A stretch of 47,764 nucleotides of DNA from Prochloraceae cyanobacterium PL24a_bin.78 (GCA_028281945.1 JANQIW010000046.1:1-47764); one strand, 5' to 3'. Shown: positions 16,753 to 26,400, counted from the first letter of the stretch. The notes: generated from the letters alone by a model not told the origin. A program made the numbers and translations.

Positions 16753-17925
16753 ATGGAGTTTGCCAAGCGTTTAGAGAAAATTCCACCTTATCTATTTGCA
16801 GAAATCGATCGCAAAAGAGATGAATTAGTCAGTCGTGGAGTAGATATTATCAATTTAGGAGTAGGTGATCCGGATAAACCTACACCATCTCATATAGTAG
16901 AGGCGATGCACAAAGGGATTGACGATCCTTCAACTCATAATTATCCTCCCTATCAAGGAACTAAGGAATATCGCCAAGCAGCAGCATCTTGGATGGAGCG
17001 TCGTTTCGGAGTTAAAGATTTAAATCCAAATACAGAAGTAATCTCTTCTATCGGCTCAAAGGAAGCAATTCATAATACTTTTTTAGCTTTTGTAGAGTCG
17101 GGAGATTATACCCTAATTAGTGATCCTGGTTATCCTGTTTATCGTACTTCAACTATTTTTGCTGGTGGGGAATCTTACAATATGCCTCTTTTGGCTAAAA
17201 ATAATTTCTTACCAGATTTAGATAGTATCCCTGAAGAAATCGCTCGTAAGGCGAAGTTATTTTGGATAAATTACCCTAATAATCCTACTGGTGGTTTAGC
17301 AACTTTAGAAGATTTTGAAAAGATGGTGGCATTTTGTAAAAAATATGATATTTTACTATGTCATGATCATGCTTATTCAGAAATGGCTTTTGATTCTTAT
17401 AAGCCACCTAGTGTTTTACAAGTTCCGGGAGCTAAAGATATCGCCATTGAATTTCATAGTTTATCTAAATCTTATAATATGACTGGATGGCGAATTGGTT
17501 TTGTTGCGGGGAATGCCAAGGGTATTAAAGGATTAGGACAAGTTAAAACTAATTTGGATTCTGGAGTATTTAAAGCGATTCAAAGAGCGGCTATAGCAGC
17601 TTTTGATACTACTGAGGATGAACTTCAGAAGGTGATGTCGGTATATCAACGTCGTCGAGATATCATTGTTGCGGGATTAAAATCCCTCGGATGGCCGATT
17701 GAGGCTCCTAAGGCTACTCTTTATGTTTGGGTTCCGGTGCCTACTGGTTATACTTCTACTGATTTTGTTACTTTATTGTTAGAAAAATGTGGAATTATTG
17801 TTCCTCCGGGTAATGGTTATGGTGCTGCTGGTGAGGGTTTCTTCCGAATTGCCCTTACTGCACCGGATGAGCGCATGGAGGAAGCTATTAAAAGAATGAA
17901 AGAAGCAGGAATTTGTTATAAATAA
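16753..17925 (+). CDS. PLP aminotransferase, LL-diaminopimelate aminotransferase type
   Basis: A 390-residue fold-type I aminotransferase. The PLP-binding Lys is K239 in HSLSKSYNMTGWRIGF. Substrate and cofactor motifs include NLGVGDPDKPTP near residue 35, the NYPNNPTGG segment near 175, and the C-terminal GEGFFRIALT carrying the carboxylate-binding Arg. The overall pattern fits the group annotated as LL-diaminopimelate aminotransferase (DapL2-like), which makes LL-diaminopimelate from tetrahydrodipicolinate for lysine and peptidoglycan. Cyanobacteria also have a longer DapL, so this paralogue could act on another amino acid; I therefore give no symbol. It is monocistronic, with a strong terminator just downstream. 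Confidence 0.85.
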   Translation: MEFAKRLEKIPPYLFAEIDRKRDELVSRGVDIINLGVGDPDKPTPSHIVEAMHKGIDDPSTHNYPPYQGTKEYRQAAASWMERRFGVKDLNPNTEVISSIGSKEAIHNTFLAFVESGDYTLISDPGYPVYRTSTIFAGGESYNMPLLAKNNFLPDLDSIPEEIARKAKLFWINYPNNPTGGLATLEDFEKMVAFCKKYDILLCHDHAYSEMAFDSYKPPSVLQVPGAKDIAIEFHSLSKSYNMTGWRIGFVAGNAKGIKGLGQVKTNLDSGVFKAIQRAAIAAFDTTEDELQKVMSVYQRRRDIIVAGLKSLGWPIEAPKATLYVWVPVPTGYTSTDFVTLLLEKCGIIVPPGNGYGAAGEGFFRIALTAPDERMEEAIKRMKEAGICYK

Positions 17926-17935
17926 ATATTATAGA

Positions 17936-17980
17936 GTTACAGGAGTTTGTCCTCCTGAACTTATTTTTTTTTTGTTTTTT
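17936..17980 (+). terminator. Terminator of the aminotransferase gene
   Basis: GTTACAGGAG (17936-17945) pairs with CTCCTGAAC (17952-17960) around a six-base loop with one bulged A, followed by a long T-rich run (17961-17980). It separates the gene from the convergent RNase gene. Confidence 0.85.
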
Positions 17981-17986
17981 TATAAT

Positions 17987-20005
17987 TTAAGTCATTGCTG
18001 ACTCTAAAGATGGATGAGTTAATTCCCGAAATCTGATTTCATCGTGATGAGGATCGGCAAATACTACTTCAAATGCAAAACGATCGCCTAATGAAACATT
18101 GCGTTCAAAGCGATGAGGCAATTCCAAACCCAAATCTTCTAACAAAATCAAGGCTAGGTTTTCATCTTCTCGTAACCATCGTAAAACTAGCCCAAACCAG
18201 ACTTCATCAGCATTTCGGCGAAGAAATTCTAAAATCCAATAACGATTAGTTTGACGCTCTACTAAATTAGCTTCTTGAGATAGACTTGTGACACTATAAA
18301 TAATTTCTTGGATTTGCTCTCTACTAAAAGGCAATTCATCCCCTCTAAGATGGGCTTTTAACTGAAAATGGGTTAATAAATCAGTATATCTACGAATAGG
18401 TGAAGTAACTTGTGTATAAGTATTTAACGCTAAACTAGAATGACGAGCTGGATTAGTACTAATTTCACTCCGTGGCATACAACGACGTAGGGCACAAAAA
18501 CGAACAGGCCCTGCTGGTAATAATAATAACTCTTCTTCAGGTGGTAATTCTGGTTGCGGTTGTGCTCTAAAAGGAACTGGAATATTATTTTCTTGACAAT
18601 AGTTACCGGCTACTTCACCAGCTAAGATCATCATTTCTGCCACCAACAAACGAGATTGTGAATTATCAATTAATTCGATGGTAATTTCGTCATCATCTTT
18701 AACTTTAATCACAGATTCTGGCATCTTGATATTAATGGAACCCTGAGTGGTACGCCATTGATGTCTTGTCTTCGACCAATAAGCTAATTGAGAAATTTCT
18801 TTTTCTGCTTCGATCCCAAGTTGAAGCATTTCGTCCACATCATCATAAGTCAGTCGATAAGTGGGTTTTACTAGAGTAGGGTGAATGGAATAATCTAAGA
18901 CTCCACCATCTTCATCTAAGACAACTCCAAAACTCAATGCCTCACAAATTTTCCCTTGAATCAGACTCATTGGGCCTGTTGCTAATTCTTTAGGAAACAT
19001 GGGAACCATTCCTGTGGGTAGGTATAAAGTTGTGCTACGACGACGTGCTTCTAGATCTAATTCATCTCCTGGAGAAATTAATCTTGTGGGATCGGCAATA
19101 TGAATCCACAAGCGAGTTTTCTGATTATCTTCTAAAAGTTCAATACTTAAGCCATCATCTATTTCTGTTGTACTCTCATCATCTATGGTATACATCTTGA
19201 GATGAGTTAAATCCAGTCGCTGGGAATCTGGATCTTTTTGGGGGGAATCGAGATAACTTTGGGCCACTTCAAGTACCTTTTTAGAAAAGTTTAGGGGATA
19301 TGAGCTACGGCGTAAAAATAAGTTTTCATGTTTACTCCACCTGCCTATATTTACTAATAATTCAAAAGCAGATTGTTCGTTAGGAGATTTTCCCAGAGAC
19401 TCTAGTAATTCTTTTGCTCCTTTAGAATTTTGTTCTGGAAATAGTACGAATTTTTCTAGAGATTCTATGGGTTGTAGATCACTTTGACTCCATTCTACTG
19501 TTTTTCCTGATAATGCTTCTTGAAGACGAGAAATAAATTCTTCTTTTTCTTGTTTCCGGGTTTTTTCAACTTCTAATTGATGTTTAATCTCTTGGACTTG
19601 AGATTGACTACGAGGTTCGTAGACATCACCTTTTTTCTTAAAATAAATTTTATCTTTGGAGAGAATAATATGAGCCGCATAGCATAGTTCTGGGGTTGCT
19701 TGATCATATAATAGTATTGCCATTTGCTCTGGATTTACTGGTTCTCCTTCTTCTACCAATAATTCCCAAGCTACTTCGATACTATCAGGCTCTATATAAG
19801 CTTCGACATTTTCTATAAAGCTAGGGATATCTGATGGTTGATAAGAACCGCCATTGACTTGATATTCTATTCGCTGGGGGCGAAGTTTGTGAGATTGTCC
19901 CCATTGATCTACAAAAATCCAATCTTTTTTGCCTTCAGGACGCTCCGCCACCGCTAGATGACGTTCTCCATTTAACCTAAATTCAATCAGTGTTCCCTTT
20001 TCCAC
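17987..20005 (-). CDS. RNB-family 3'-5' exoribonuclease (RNase II/R-like)
   Basis: A 672-residue RNase. The N-terminal 200 residues hold a beta-rich RNA-binding region and a charged helical stretch. The RNB catalytic domain spans about 265-580, and a short S1-like beta domain closes the protein. The metal-binding motif reads TIDDESTTEIDDGLSIEL (273-290): D275, D283 and D284 are present, but the position equivalent to the second catalytic Asp of E. coli RNase II is Glu (E281). RRYTDLLTHFQLKAHL carries the conserved Arg/Tyr region. It would degrade mRNA and structured RNA processively. Length fits the cyanobacterial RNase II group rather than full-length RNase R. Cold-shock domains are not obvious. 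Confidence 0.88.
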   Translation of the reverse strand: MEKGTLIEFRLNGERHLAVAERPEGKKDWIFVDQWGQSHKLRPQRIEYQVNGGSYQPSDIPSFIENVEAYIEPDSIEVAWELLVEEGEPVNPEQMAILLYDQATPELCYAAHIILSKDKIYFKKKGDVYEPRSQSQVQEIKHQLEVEKTRKQEKEEFISRLQEALSGKTVEWSQSDLQPIESLEKFVLFPEQNSKGAKELLESLGKSPNEQSAFELLVNIGRWSKHENLFLRRSSYPLNFSKKVLEVAQSYLDSPQKDPDSQRLDLTHLKMYTIDDESTTEIDDGLSIELLEDNQKTRLWIHIADPTRLISPGDELDLEARRRSTTLYLPTGMVPMFPKELATGPMSLIQGKICEALSFGVVLDEDGGVLDYSIHPTLVKPTYRLTYDDVDEMLQLGIEAEKEISQLAYWSKTRHQWRTTQGSINIKMPESVIKVKDDDEITIELIDNSQSRLLVAEMMILAGEVAGNYCQENNIPVPFRAQPQPELPPEEELLLLPAGPVRFCALRRCMPRSEISTNPARHSSLALNTYTQVTSPIRRYTDLLTHFQLKAHLRGDELPFSREQIQEIIYSVTSLSQEANLVERQTNRYWILEFLRRNADEVWFGLVLRWLREDENLALILLEDLGLELPHRFERNVSLGDRFAFEVVFADPHHDEIRFRELTHPSLESAMT

Positions 20006-20259
20006 CAGTAAAAAGTTTAATCTTAAATTTAACTATATTCTTATTGATATTCTTGACTCTAAGGAGACAAGATTTCTAGAGAAATTCTCCCTATGGGATC
20101 ATTCCTGCTATTTTTTAGCTGTATTTAATCGTAGGGTTGTTTACCTAAAATTATCAATTCTTAAATATTATAACATAGATGGAGCAAGAGGTTAAAACCT
20201 TGGTTGAGTTTTGATAGAATGTTCTAAAGTTATGTCAATTTTTCTAAAATTTGAGATCT

Positions 20260-20460
20260 TCAATCTTCATGGCTTTCTCCAAAGCTCCAACTTAATAAGA
20301 CGATAATGGTTAAAATCACTCCGTACCAAAAATATGGCTCTACTAAAGTAAATAATTTAAGAGGTATAAATACTATAATTCCTGCGGACAACCAATTCAA
20401 AATTAAGACTAAAACCACTAGGGCAAAAAAAACCATAATTTTCTTCTCTCTTCTCGTCAT
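20260..20460 (-). CDS. Small two-helix membrane protein
   Basis: A 66-residue protein with a basic N-terminus (TRREKK), hydrophobic segments at about 9-33 and 42-60, and an acidic tail (GESHED). Charge distribution suggests the N-terminus is cytoplasmic. I do not recognise the family. It lies 254 bases from the RNase gene on the same strand. The overlapping 84-residue frame at 20357-20611 looks random and is not retained. Confidence 0.55.
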   Translation of the reverse strand: MTRREKKIMVFFALVVLVLILNWLSAGIIVFIPLKLFTLVEPYFWYGVILTIIVLLSWSFGESHED

Positions 20461-20849
20461 AGATAGGGTTTTTTGACTTCTGGTGCGAATTTTTTAAACT
20501 AATTCTCAACAATAATACTAAAGATCTTAGCAATTTTAATTTAGAACTTAATATGTAATTAAATAACTGAAATTGTCTTTGATTAATTAAACGAAAATCC
20601 TGATGAATCAAATCTTTTACTGATGATTATGTACTTAAAAATACTAGGGTTTTATTTATTAGTTGATCTAGGATTTACTAGTAAGCTTACCTTAACTAAA
20701 TTGGCTTAGTTCTAGACTATATTTTATCTTTGAGGATATTTATACTAGATCTTGGTAATTTTGGAAAATTTTTTGGAGGACTTCTTCCTTAAAGCCTTGA
20801 ATAATAAAGATTTTTTAAGGGAATTATCTTTTTTCTATCTGCCTTATGC

Positions 20850-20855
20850 TATAAT
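20850..20855 (+). promoter_or_regulatory. Perfect -10 box upstream of cysE
   Basis: TATAAT with no good -35 element. A start near 20862 would give a cysE leader of about 265 bases that includes the short ORF at 20893. Confidence 0.35.
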
Positions 20856-20892
20856 CAGTGTTGATAATTTAATTCAATAATCTTCAAGGATT

Positions 20893-20958
20893 ATGATGCA
20901 AAAATCAGTTAAATTTTTAGTGGTTAAGGAGAAAGTATTAACCATTAAAATACGCTGA
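20893..20958 (+). CDS. Possible 21-residue leader ORF upstream of cysE
   Basis: ATG ATG start, 21 codons, stop at 20956-20958, with AAGGA two bases upstream (close spacing). The product would be basic (MMQKSVKFLVVKEKV and a short tail). It contains TGGTTAA and TTAACCA, which can form a hairpin. It has no Cys or Ser run that would suggest attenuation by those amino acids. Weak evidence. Confidence 0.2.
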   Translation: MMQKSVKFLVVKEKVLTIKIR

Positions 20959-21117
20959 AAATATTATTAGGATAGGCTAAGAATTTACTAAATTAACTAG
21001 CAGTTTTTAATCATAATTGTCTAAGTATAGAAAATTACGGTAGTAATAACCGCAAAATTTTAATATTCTATATTATGGTAAACTTTAATTGTAAAGAAAT
21101 ATATTTTATACAGCCAC

Positions 21118-21122
21118 GAGGA
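21118..21122 (+). promoter_or_regulatory. Shine-Dalgarno deciding the cysE start
   Basis: GAGGA six bases before the GTG at 21129. The longer frame from ATG 21075 has no such site, and its 18 extra residues do not resemble CysE. Confidence 0.7.
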
Positions 21123-21128
21123 AGAAAC

Positions 21129-21884
21129 GTGTTTTCTACATTAATTGCTGATTTTCGCATAATCTTTGAAAGAGATCCCGCAGCTCGCAATTGGATAGAA
21201 GTTTTATTTTGCTATCCAGGCTTACAAGCCGTTATATTCCATCGTTTTGCCCATTTACTATATCAATTAGGAATACCCTTTTTTCCTAGACTCATTTCTC
21301 ATATTGCTCGAATGTTGACGGGAATTGAAATCCATCCAGGTGCTTTTATTGGTAAAGGTATATTTATCGATCATGGTATGGGTGTCGTGATCGGAGAAAC
21401 TGCTATTATAGGGGATTATTGTTTAATTTATCAAGGTGTAACTCTTGGAGGAACTGGTAAAGAAACTGGGAAACGCCATCCTACTTTAGGACAAAATGTT
21501 GTGGTAGGTGCTGGTGCTAAAGTCCTAGGAAATCTTTTGATTGGTAATAATGTCCGCATTGGTGCCGGTTCTGTAGTATTACGAGATGTCCCTTCTGAAT
21601 GCACTGTGGTTGGGATTCCTGGTCGAATTGTCTATCGCTCTGGTGTTAAGGTGAATCCTCTTGAGCATGATAATTTACCTGATTCTGAAGCTAAAGTTAT
21701 TCGTTCTTTGGTACAGCGGATTGAGGCTTTAGAAAACCAAATCCAAGAGTTGAAGCAATCCCATTCTCAAACTTTGGTAGTGGTAGGAAGTGCTATGAAA
21801 AATAAAAATGTGAATTTAAATCAGATTGAGGAAAATCTTTTTACAGAAGAGCAACTTAAAAGTTTTTTAGATGATAGAGGATAA
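21129..21884 (+). CDS. cysE: Serine O-acetyltransferase
   Basis: Started at GTG 21129, the product is 251 residues and begins MFSTLIADFRIIFERDPAAR, the usual CysE N-terminus. A helical region precedes the left-handed beta helix built of hexapeptide repeats (about 65-180: IHPGAFIGKGIFIDHGMGVV, GGTGKETGKRHPTLG, VVVGAGAKVLG). The catalytic His and Asp lie in IDHGMG. It acetylates serine with acetyl-CoA, the first step of cysteine synthesis, and is commonly feedback-inhibited by cysteine. A C-terminal coiled coil (about 205-225) and an acidic tail extend beyond the core. It stands alone, with long non-coding DNA on both sides. Confidence 0.93.
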   Translation: MFSTLIADFRIIFERDPAARNWIEVLFCYPGLQAVIFHRFAHLLYQLGIPFFPRLISHIARMLTGIEIHPGAFIGKGIFIDHGMGVVIGETAIIGDYCLIYQGVTLGGTGKETGKRHPTLGQNVVVGAGAKVLGNLLIGNNVRIGAGSVVLRDVPSECTVVGIPGRIVYRSGVKVNPLEHDNLPDSEAKVIRSLVQRIEALENQIQELKQSHSQTLVVVGSAMKNKNVNLNQIEENLFTEEQLKSFLDDRG

Positions 21885-22263
21885 AACTATTGATTTTTAT
21901 ATTGAGTTGATTGTTTCTTTATTTTTCTGACTTTTGTAATTAAGATGATTTGGTTTAATAGCAATAGTTAATAGTATGTAGTTAAACTCTAAAGATTAAT
22001 TATTTACTATTAGCTATTCATGATTTAAAGGCTAAATATTCAAAATTAAATACTATAAATTAAAATATTAATTACTAATTTTTATAAAAGAACTTGCTGT
22101 TTATAACTTTAATACCTTGAATTTCATAATCAATCTTAATGTCTTAGGATTGATTTTTTTTTGTATAAAATTAAATTCTTAGGAATACTGAAAATTATAA
22201 CGAAATTTATGTTATGATGACAAAGGGAAAACTACGTAAAATTTAGAAAAATTTATTGTTATT
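21885..22263. other. Intergenic between cysE and the radical SAM fusion gene
   Basis: A 379-base AT-rich stretch. I see a possible -10 word (TTATGAT, near 22211) but no convincing hairpin, repeat or ORF. Confidence 0.4.
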
Positions 22264-24876
22264 GTGACAAAAATCAATATAAAAGAAATATTAAGCAAAG
22301 ATATTCTCAAACCAGCACGTTATTTAGGTAATGAATTTGGTGCTATTCACAAAGATTGGAATAGTGCGAAAGTTCGTTGGGTGTTGAGTTACCCAGAAGT
22401 TTATGAATTGGGTGGCTCGAATTTGGGACATATTATACTCTATAATATCTTGAATGCTCAGCCTTATCAAATGTGCGATCGGGTTTATTTACCAGCACCA
22501 GATTTAACAGCGAAATTGAGAGCAAGTAAAACACCATTATTTTCTCTTGAATCCAAATATACTATCAATGAATTTGATATTGTCGGCTTTAGTTTAAGCT
22601 ATGAATTAGGAGCAACTAACATTCTAGAGATGTTAGATTTAGCAGGAATTCCTTTAACTTGGCAGGAAAGAGAACATGGAAATTATCCTTTAATATTCGC
22701 AGGAGGACAAACTGCTACTTCAAATCCTGAACCTTTTGCAGATTTCTTCGACTTTATTGCCCTAGGAGATGGGGAAGAATTATTGCCAGAAATAGGTTTT
22801 ATCGTGGAAGAAGGTAAGGAAAATAATTTAAGCAAAGCAGAATTATTATTGGATTTGGCTCAAGTACCGGGAGTTTATGTCCCTAGATTTTACCAAGTCT
22901 CAGAAAATGGGTCAGTGTCTCCCTTGAGAAACGATGTACCAAAACGAATTCTCCGAAGAGTGGCAACTCCTATCCCAGCTTATTCCATTGGTTTAGTTCC
23001 CTATGTGGAAACAATTCACGATCGTCTCACTATGGAAATCCGCAGAGGATGCACCAGAGGCTGTCGTTTTTGCCAACCGGGAATGTTAACTCGGCCGGCT
23101 AGAGATGTGGAACCTTCTTTGGTAATCGATGCCATCGAAAAAGGCATGAGAAAGACAGGTTATAATGAGTTTTCTTTATTATCTTTAAGTTGCTCTGATT
23201 ATCTCTCTTTACCCGCTGTAGGGATGGAAATAAAAAATCGCCTTAAGGATGAAAATATTTCTCTGTCTTTGCCTTCCCAAAGAGTCGATCGTTTTGATGA
23301 AAATATCGCCAATATTATCGGCGGCACCAGACAATTAGGTTTGACATTTGCACCAGAAGCTGGCACCCAAAGAATGCGAGATGTGGTGAATAAAGGGCTT
23401 ACTAATGAGGAATTATTAAGAGGGATCAAAACGGCAGTAGAACAGGGTTGGGATAAAGTCAAGCTCTATTTTATGATTGGTTTACCTGGTGAAACGGATA
23501 TAGATGTCCTTGGAATTCCTGATACTATTAGATGGCTAAGGCAAGAATGTTATATTAAAGGTAGAAAACGTCTTAATTTTAATATTACTATTTCTAATTT
23601 TACTCCTAAACCTCACACTCCTTTTCAATGGCATTCTGTTTCAACTAAAGAGTTTATTCGCAAGCAGGAATTATTAAGGGAGGAATTTAGAAAAATTAAA
23701 GGGGTTAAGGTTAATTATACTAATGTCAAAATTTCTGCTATGGAAGATTTTATCGGAAGAGGCGATCGGCGTTTAGTTTCAGTAGTGAAACGGGCATGGG
23801 AATTAGGCGCGGGTATGGATTCCTGGTGGGAAAATGCAAATAAGGCTTTTGAAGCATGGGAAAAGGCGATAGATGAAGCTGATTTGACTTGGAAATACCG
23901 TCAGGTGGAAAATGGTGAATGGAATATATTCTCTGATGGAATAGAAAATTCACTAGATGCTCCTTTACCTTGGGATCATATAAATACTGGAATTGATAAA
24001 GAATGGTTAAAAAAGGATTTACAAAAGGCTTTAGATGCGGCAACGGTGCCAGATTGTGCTTTCGATGGATGCTCTCATTGTGGCATTTGTGGTACAGATT
24101 TTGGTCACAATATTGTATATCAAGCACCTCCTATTCCTCAATTTGAAGGGGAATTTCAACCAAATCGCGATCGAATTCAGCGTTTACGGGTTTATTTTGG
24201 GAAGCAGGATGATATGGCTTTGGTTAGTCATTTGGATTTGGTGCGTTTGTTTGATAGGGTTTCCCGTCGTGCGGCTTTGCCAGTATCATTTACAGGAGGG
24301 TATCATCCCGGCCCGAGGATTTCCATTGCCAATGCTTTGCCTTTGGGTGCCAGTAGCAGTGGGGAAATTGTGGATTTTGAGTTGACGCAGCATTTGGATA
24401 TTGAGGAGTTTCGTAATAGATTAGTTGCCCAATTGCCGGCAGATATTCCTGTATATAAAGTCGAGGAGGTTGATATTAAGTCTCTTGCTACTAGTCGTGT
24501 TTTGACTAAGGCTGAGTATTTATTGACTGTTGCTGTTAATTATGAATCTAATAATAGTGATTCTAATTGCTCTTTTTCACACCAGCAATGGCAAGATTGG
24601 GTTGATAGTGTTAATAATTCTCAGGAAATTATCCTAGAAAAAGTTACTAAGTCTGGTAAGAAAAGTATTATTAATCTTTGCGATCGTTTATTTGCTCTAA
24701 ATATTCATTCTTTTAATGAAGATGGTTCTGTAATTCTCCATTATATCGGCAGTTGTCTTAATGATGGTACTCATTTACAACCAGATAAGTTGATTTATAT
24801 GTTAGAGCAAGTTTCTGGTCAAGAGTTTGAATTGTTACATATTCATCGTCAAAGGTTGATTTTGGATGAGGGTTGA
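22264..24876 (+). CDS. B12-binding-domain radical SAM protein fused to DUF2344
   Basis: An 870-residue, GTG-initiated fusion. An N-terminal cobalamin-binding-like domain spans about 30-200. The radical SAM core follows, with C263, C267 and C270 in RGCTRGCRFCQPGM binding the 4Fe-4S cluster. A Cys-rich linker (DCAFDGCSHCGICGTDFG) lies near residue 600, and the C-terminal DUF2344 domain (about 640-870) includes LVSHLDLVRLFDRVSRRA and FTGGYHPGPRISIANALPLG. This two-part layout matches the families known as TIGR03960 and TIGR03936. The reaction is unknown; members often lie near RNase E/G or ribosomal genes elsewhere, which hints at RNA or ribosome modification. The eight or so Cys outside the radical SAM motif could hold another cluster. 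Confidence 0.9.
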   Translation: MTKINIKEILSKDILKPARYLGNEFGAIHKDWNSAKVRWVLSYPEVYELGGSNLGHIILYNILNAQPYQMCDRVYLPAPDLTAKLRASKTPLFSLESKYTINEFDIVGFSLSYELGATNILEMLDLAGIPLTWQEREHGNYPLIFAGGQTATSNPEPFADFFDFIALGDGEELLPEIGFIVEEGKENNLSKAELLLDLAQVPGVYVPRFYQVSENGSVSPLRNDVPKRILRRVATPIPAYSIGLVPYVETIHDRLTMEIRRGCTRGCRFCQPGMLTRPARDVEPSLVIDAIEKGMRKTGYNEFSLLSLSCSDYLSLPAVGMEIKNRLKDENISLSLPSQRVDRFDENIANIIGGTRQLGLTFAPEAGTQRMRDVVNKGLTNEELLRGIKTAVEQGWDKVKLYFMIGLPGETDIDVLGIPDTIRWLRQECYIKGRKRLNFNITISNFTPKPHTPFQWHSVSTKEFIRKQELLREEFRKIKGVKVNYTNVKISAMEDFIGRGDRRLVSVVKRAWELGAGMDSWWENANKAFEAWEKAIDEADLTWKYRQVENGEWNIFSDGIENSLDAPLPWDHINTGIDKEWLKKDLQKALDAATVPDCAFDGCSHCGICGTDFGHNIVYQAPPIPQFEGEFQPNRDRIQRLRVYFGKQDDMALVSHLDLVRLFDRVSRRAALPVSFTGGYHPGPRISIANALPLGASSSGEIVDFELTQHLDIEEFRNRLVAQLPADIPVYKVEEVDIKSLATSRVLTKAEYLLTVAVNYESNNSDSNCSFSHQQWQDWVDSVNNSQEIILEKVTKSGKKSIINLCDRLFALNIHSFNEDGSVILHYIGSCLNDGTHLQPDKLIYMLEQVSGQEFELLHIHRQRLILDEG

Positions 24877-24977
24877 TTTAATGCTATTTTATGGAGTTTG
24901 TATAAAAATACTCAAGATAAACTCTATTTGTTATTTGTAAATTATTAGTATATAGAAGTAAATATAATAGGTAAATT

Positions 24978-26372
24978 ATGGATGATTCAATTTATGAAGG
25001 TTATTGGTGGTTACCAGATAATGAAGAGCACAAAGTATCTGGAAAATTAATATTAGGAGAAAAATTTACTTTACATCTTGAAGGAAATTTGGCTAATAAT
25101 AAAATTACTGAATCAGTTCCTACTCATAAAATAATTTTAGGCACAGTAAAAAATATTTGTTTACGTTCAAATTATATTCAACCTCAATTTATAACTTTGA
25201 ATAATTGTAGATGCTTTAATTTGACGAGACATAATAAAATAAAATTCAATGAAGAAAAATATTTATTTGATATAGCATTTATTGAAAGGCATTTTAACAA
25301 TGAAGAAGAACTAAAGTTTTATAAATTCAAAGTAGAATATACTAATTTAACTGAATGGATAGAAATACCTTGGTTAAGATATTGTGATTCAATTTCTGAA
25401 AGTCAACGTCGTTGTCAATCAATCAATAAACAAAGTTATTCTTTAAATGTAAACCTTCCTGATAATATAATAGCAAATATAGATAGAGGAAAGATTTTAA
25501 TCGAACATCTATATAAACGAGAAATAACAAATATAGAGACTGAATTAAATCTAAAGTTATTAGGAAGAATAGAAATTGAACCACAAGAAGAAATATCTAT
25601 TGAAGAAAGTTTATCTAATTTTATTTCCCCATTACGAGATTTTCTAACCTTTGCAACAAATAAACCTAGTGATATTATAACTATTTATGCCTATTCTAAA
25701 TTTGGTAGAAATGAAGTTATTGAGAAAGATAATCATATTCCTCTAGAAAATTATGGAATTAAAGTAGAACTTCCTCTTATAAAAAGTGACTATAGATCCA
25801 AAAAGCCTTTAGCAAAATCAGAGATGCTTTTTACTTGTAAAGAGATTAAAGAAAACTTTAGTTTAATTATGCAAAAATGGTTTAATTTTTATTATAAAAA
25901 TAGAGTAATTTGTAATTTATATTTTGTTGTTAAAGATAATCTAAGTCCTTTTTATTCAGAAAGTCAATTTCTTAATCTTGCACAAGTAATTGAATCTTAT
26001 CATAGAAACAATTTTAATAATCAAGTTTTAAAACAAAAAAAACACAACAAAAGTAATGAACCAACACTTGCTGAAAGAATTAGAGAATTAGTTGATTTCC
26101 ATCAAAAAACAATGAATAATATTTTAAAAGACAAAGAACAATTTATTACAGATGTCAGAAATACGCGCAACTATTTAACTCACTATGATCAAAAAAAGAA
26201 AAATAAATCAGCTGAAGGAAAAAAACTTTTTCGACTCAAACAAAGGCTTGATTTTTTGTTACGAGCTTGTTTTTTCCATGAGTTAGGATGTGATTCAGAT
26301 GAAATCATGGAAATATTTTCGCATGATAGAGAATATCAATATTTAAAATATTTAACAAATTTAAAAGAATAG
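24978..26372 (+). CDS. ApeA-like HEPN-domain protein, probable anti-phage RNase
   Basis: A 464-residue protein. The N-terminal half (about 1-290) is beta-rich and begins YEGYWWLPDNEEHKVSG, as in proteins with the ApeA N-terminal domain. The C-terminal half (about 300-464) is helical and contains the HEPN RNase motif RNxxxH as R397-N398-YLT-H402, preceded by a second RN (394-395). ApeA proteins are single-gene anti-phage systems in which the HEPN domain is thought to cleave RNA on infection. The gene is Lys/Asn/Ile-rich and sits between core genes beside a toxin-antitoxin pair and a surface protein, which fits an acquired defence gene. The family call is from pattern memory. Confidence 0.75.
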   Translation: MDDSIYEGYWWLPDNEEHKVSGKLILGEKFTLHLEGNLANNKITESVPTHKIILGTVKNICLRSNYIQPQFITLNNCRCFNLTRHNKIKFNEEKYLFDIAFIERHFNNEEELKFYKFKVEYTNLTEWIEIPWLRYCDSISESQRRCQSINKQSYSLNVNLPDNIIANIDRGKILIEHLYKREITNIETELNLKLLGRIEIEPQEEISIEESLSNFISPLRDFLTFATNKPSDIITIYAYSKFGRNEVIEKDNHIPLENYGIKVELPLIKSDYRSKKPLAKSEMLFTCKEIKENFSLIMQKWFNFYYKNRVICNLYFVVKDNLSPFYSESQFLNLAQVIESYHRNNFNNQVLKQKKHNKSNEPTLAERIRELVDFHQKTMNNILKDKEQFITDVRNTRNYLTHYDQKKKNKSAEGKKLFRLKQRLDFLLRACFFHELGCDSDEIMEIFSHDREYQYLKYLTNLKE

Positions 26373-26400
26373 CTATACTAGTAAAGTATAACTTTTATTA

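Larger units (their letters stand above)
20461..21128. other. Long upstream region of cysE
   Basis: A 668-base AT-rich space between the small membrane protein and cysE. It contains a TATAAT at 20850-20855, a possible 21-codon ORF (20893-20958) and a 7-base inverted repeat within that ORF. The remainder shows nothing. Confidence 0.45.

Noticed and set aside
20357-20611. An 84-residue minus-strand ORF overlapping the 66-residue membrane protein
   Set aside because: Its composition looks random, and the overlapping frame has clear membrane segments and a better protein pattern.
21075-21128. An 18-residue N-terminal extension of CysE from ATG 21075
   Set aside because: It does not resemble CysE, and GTG 21129 has a well-spaced GAGGA site.
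23750-24385. ORFs of 125 and 116 residues inside the radical SAM fusion gene
   Set aside because: They are alternative frames of a well-supported 870-residue gene.
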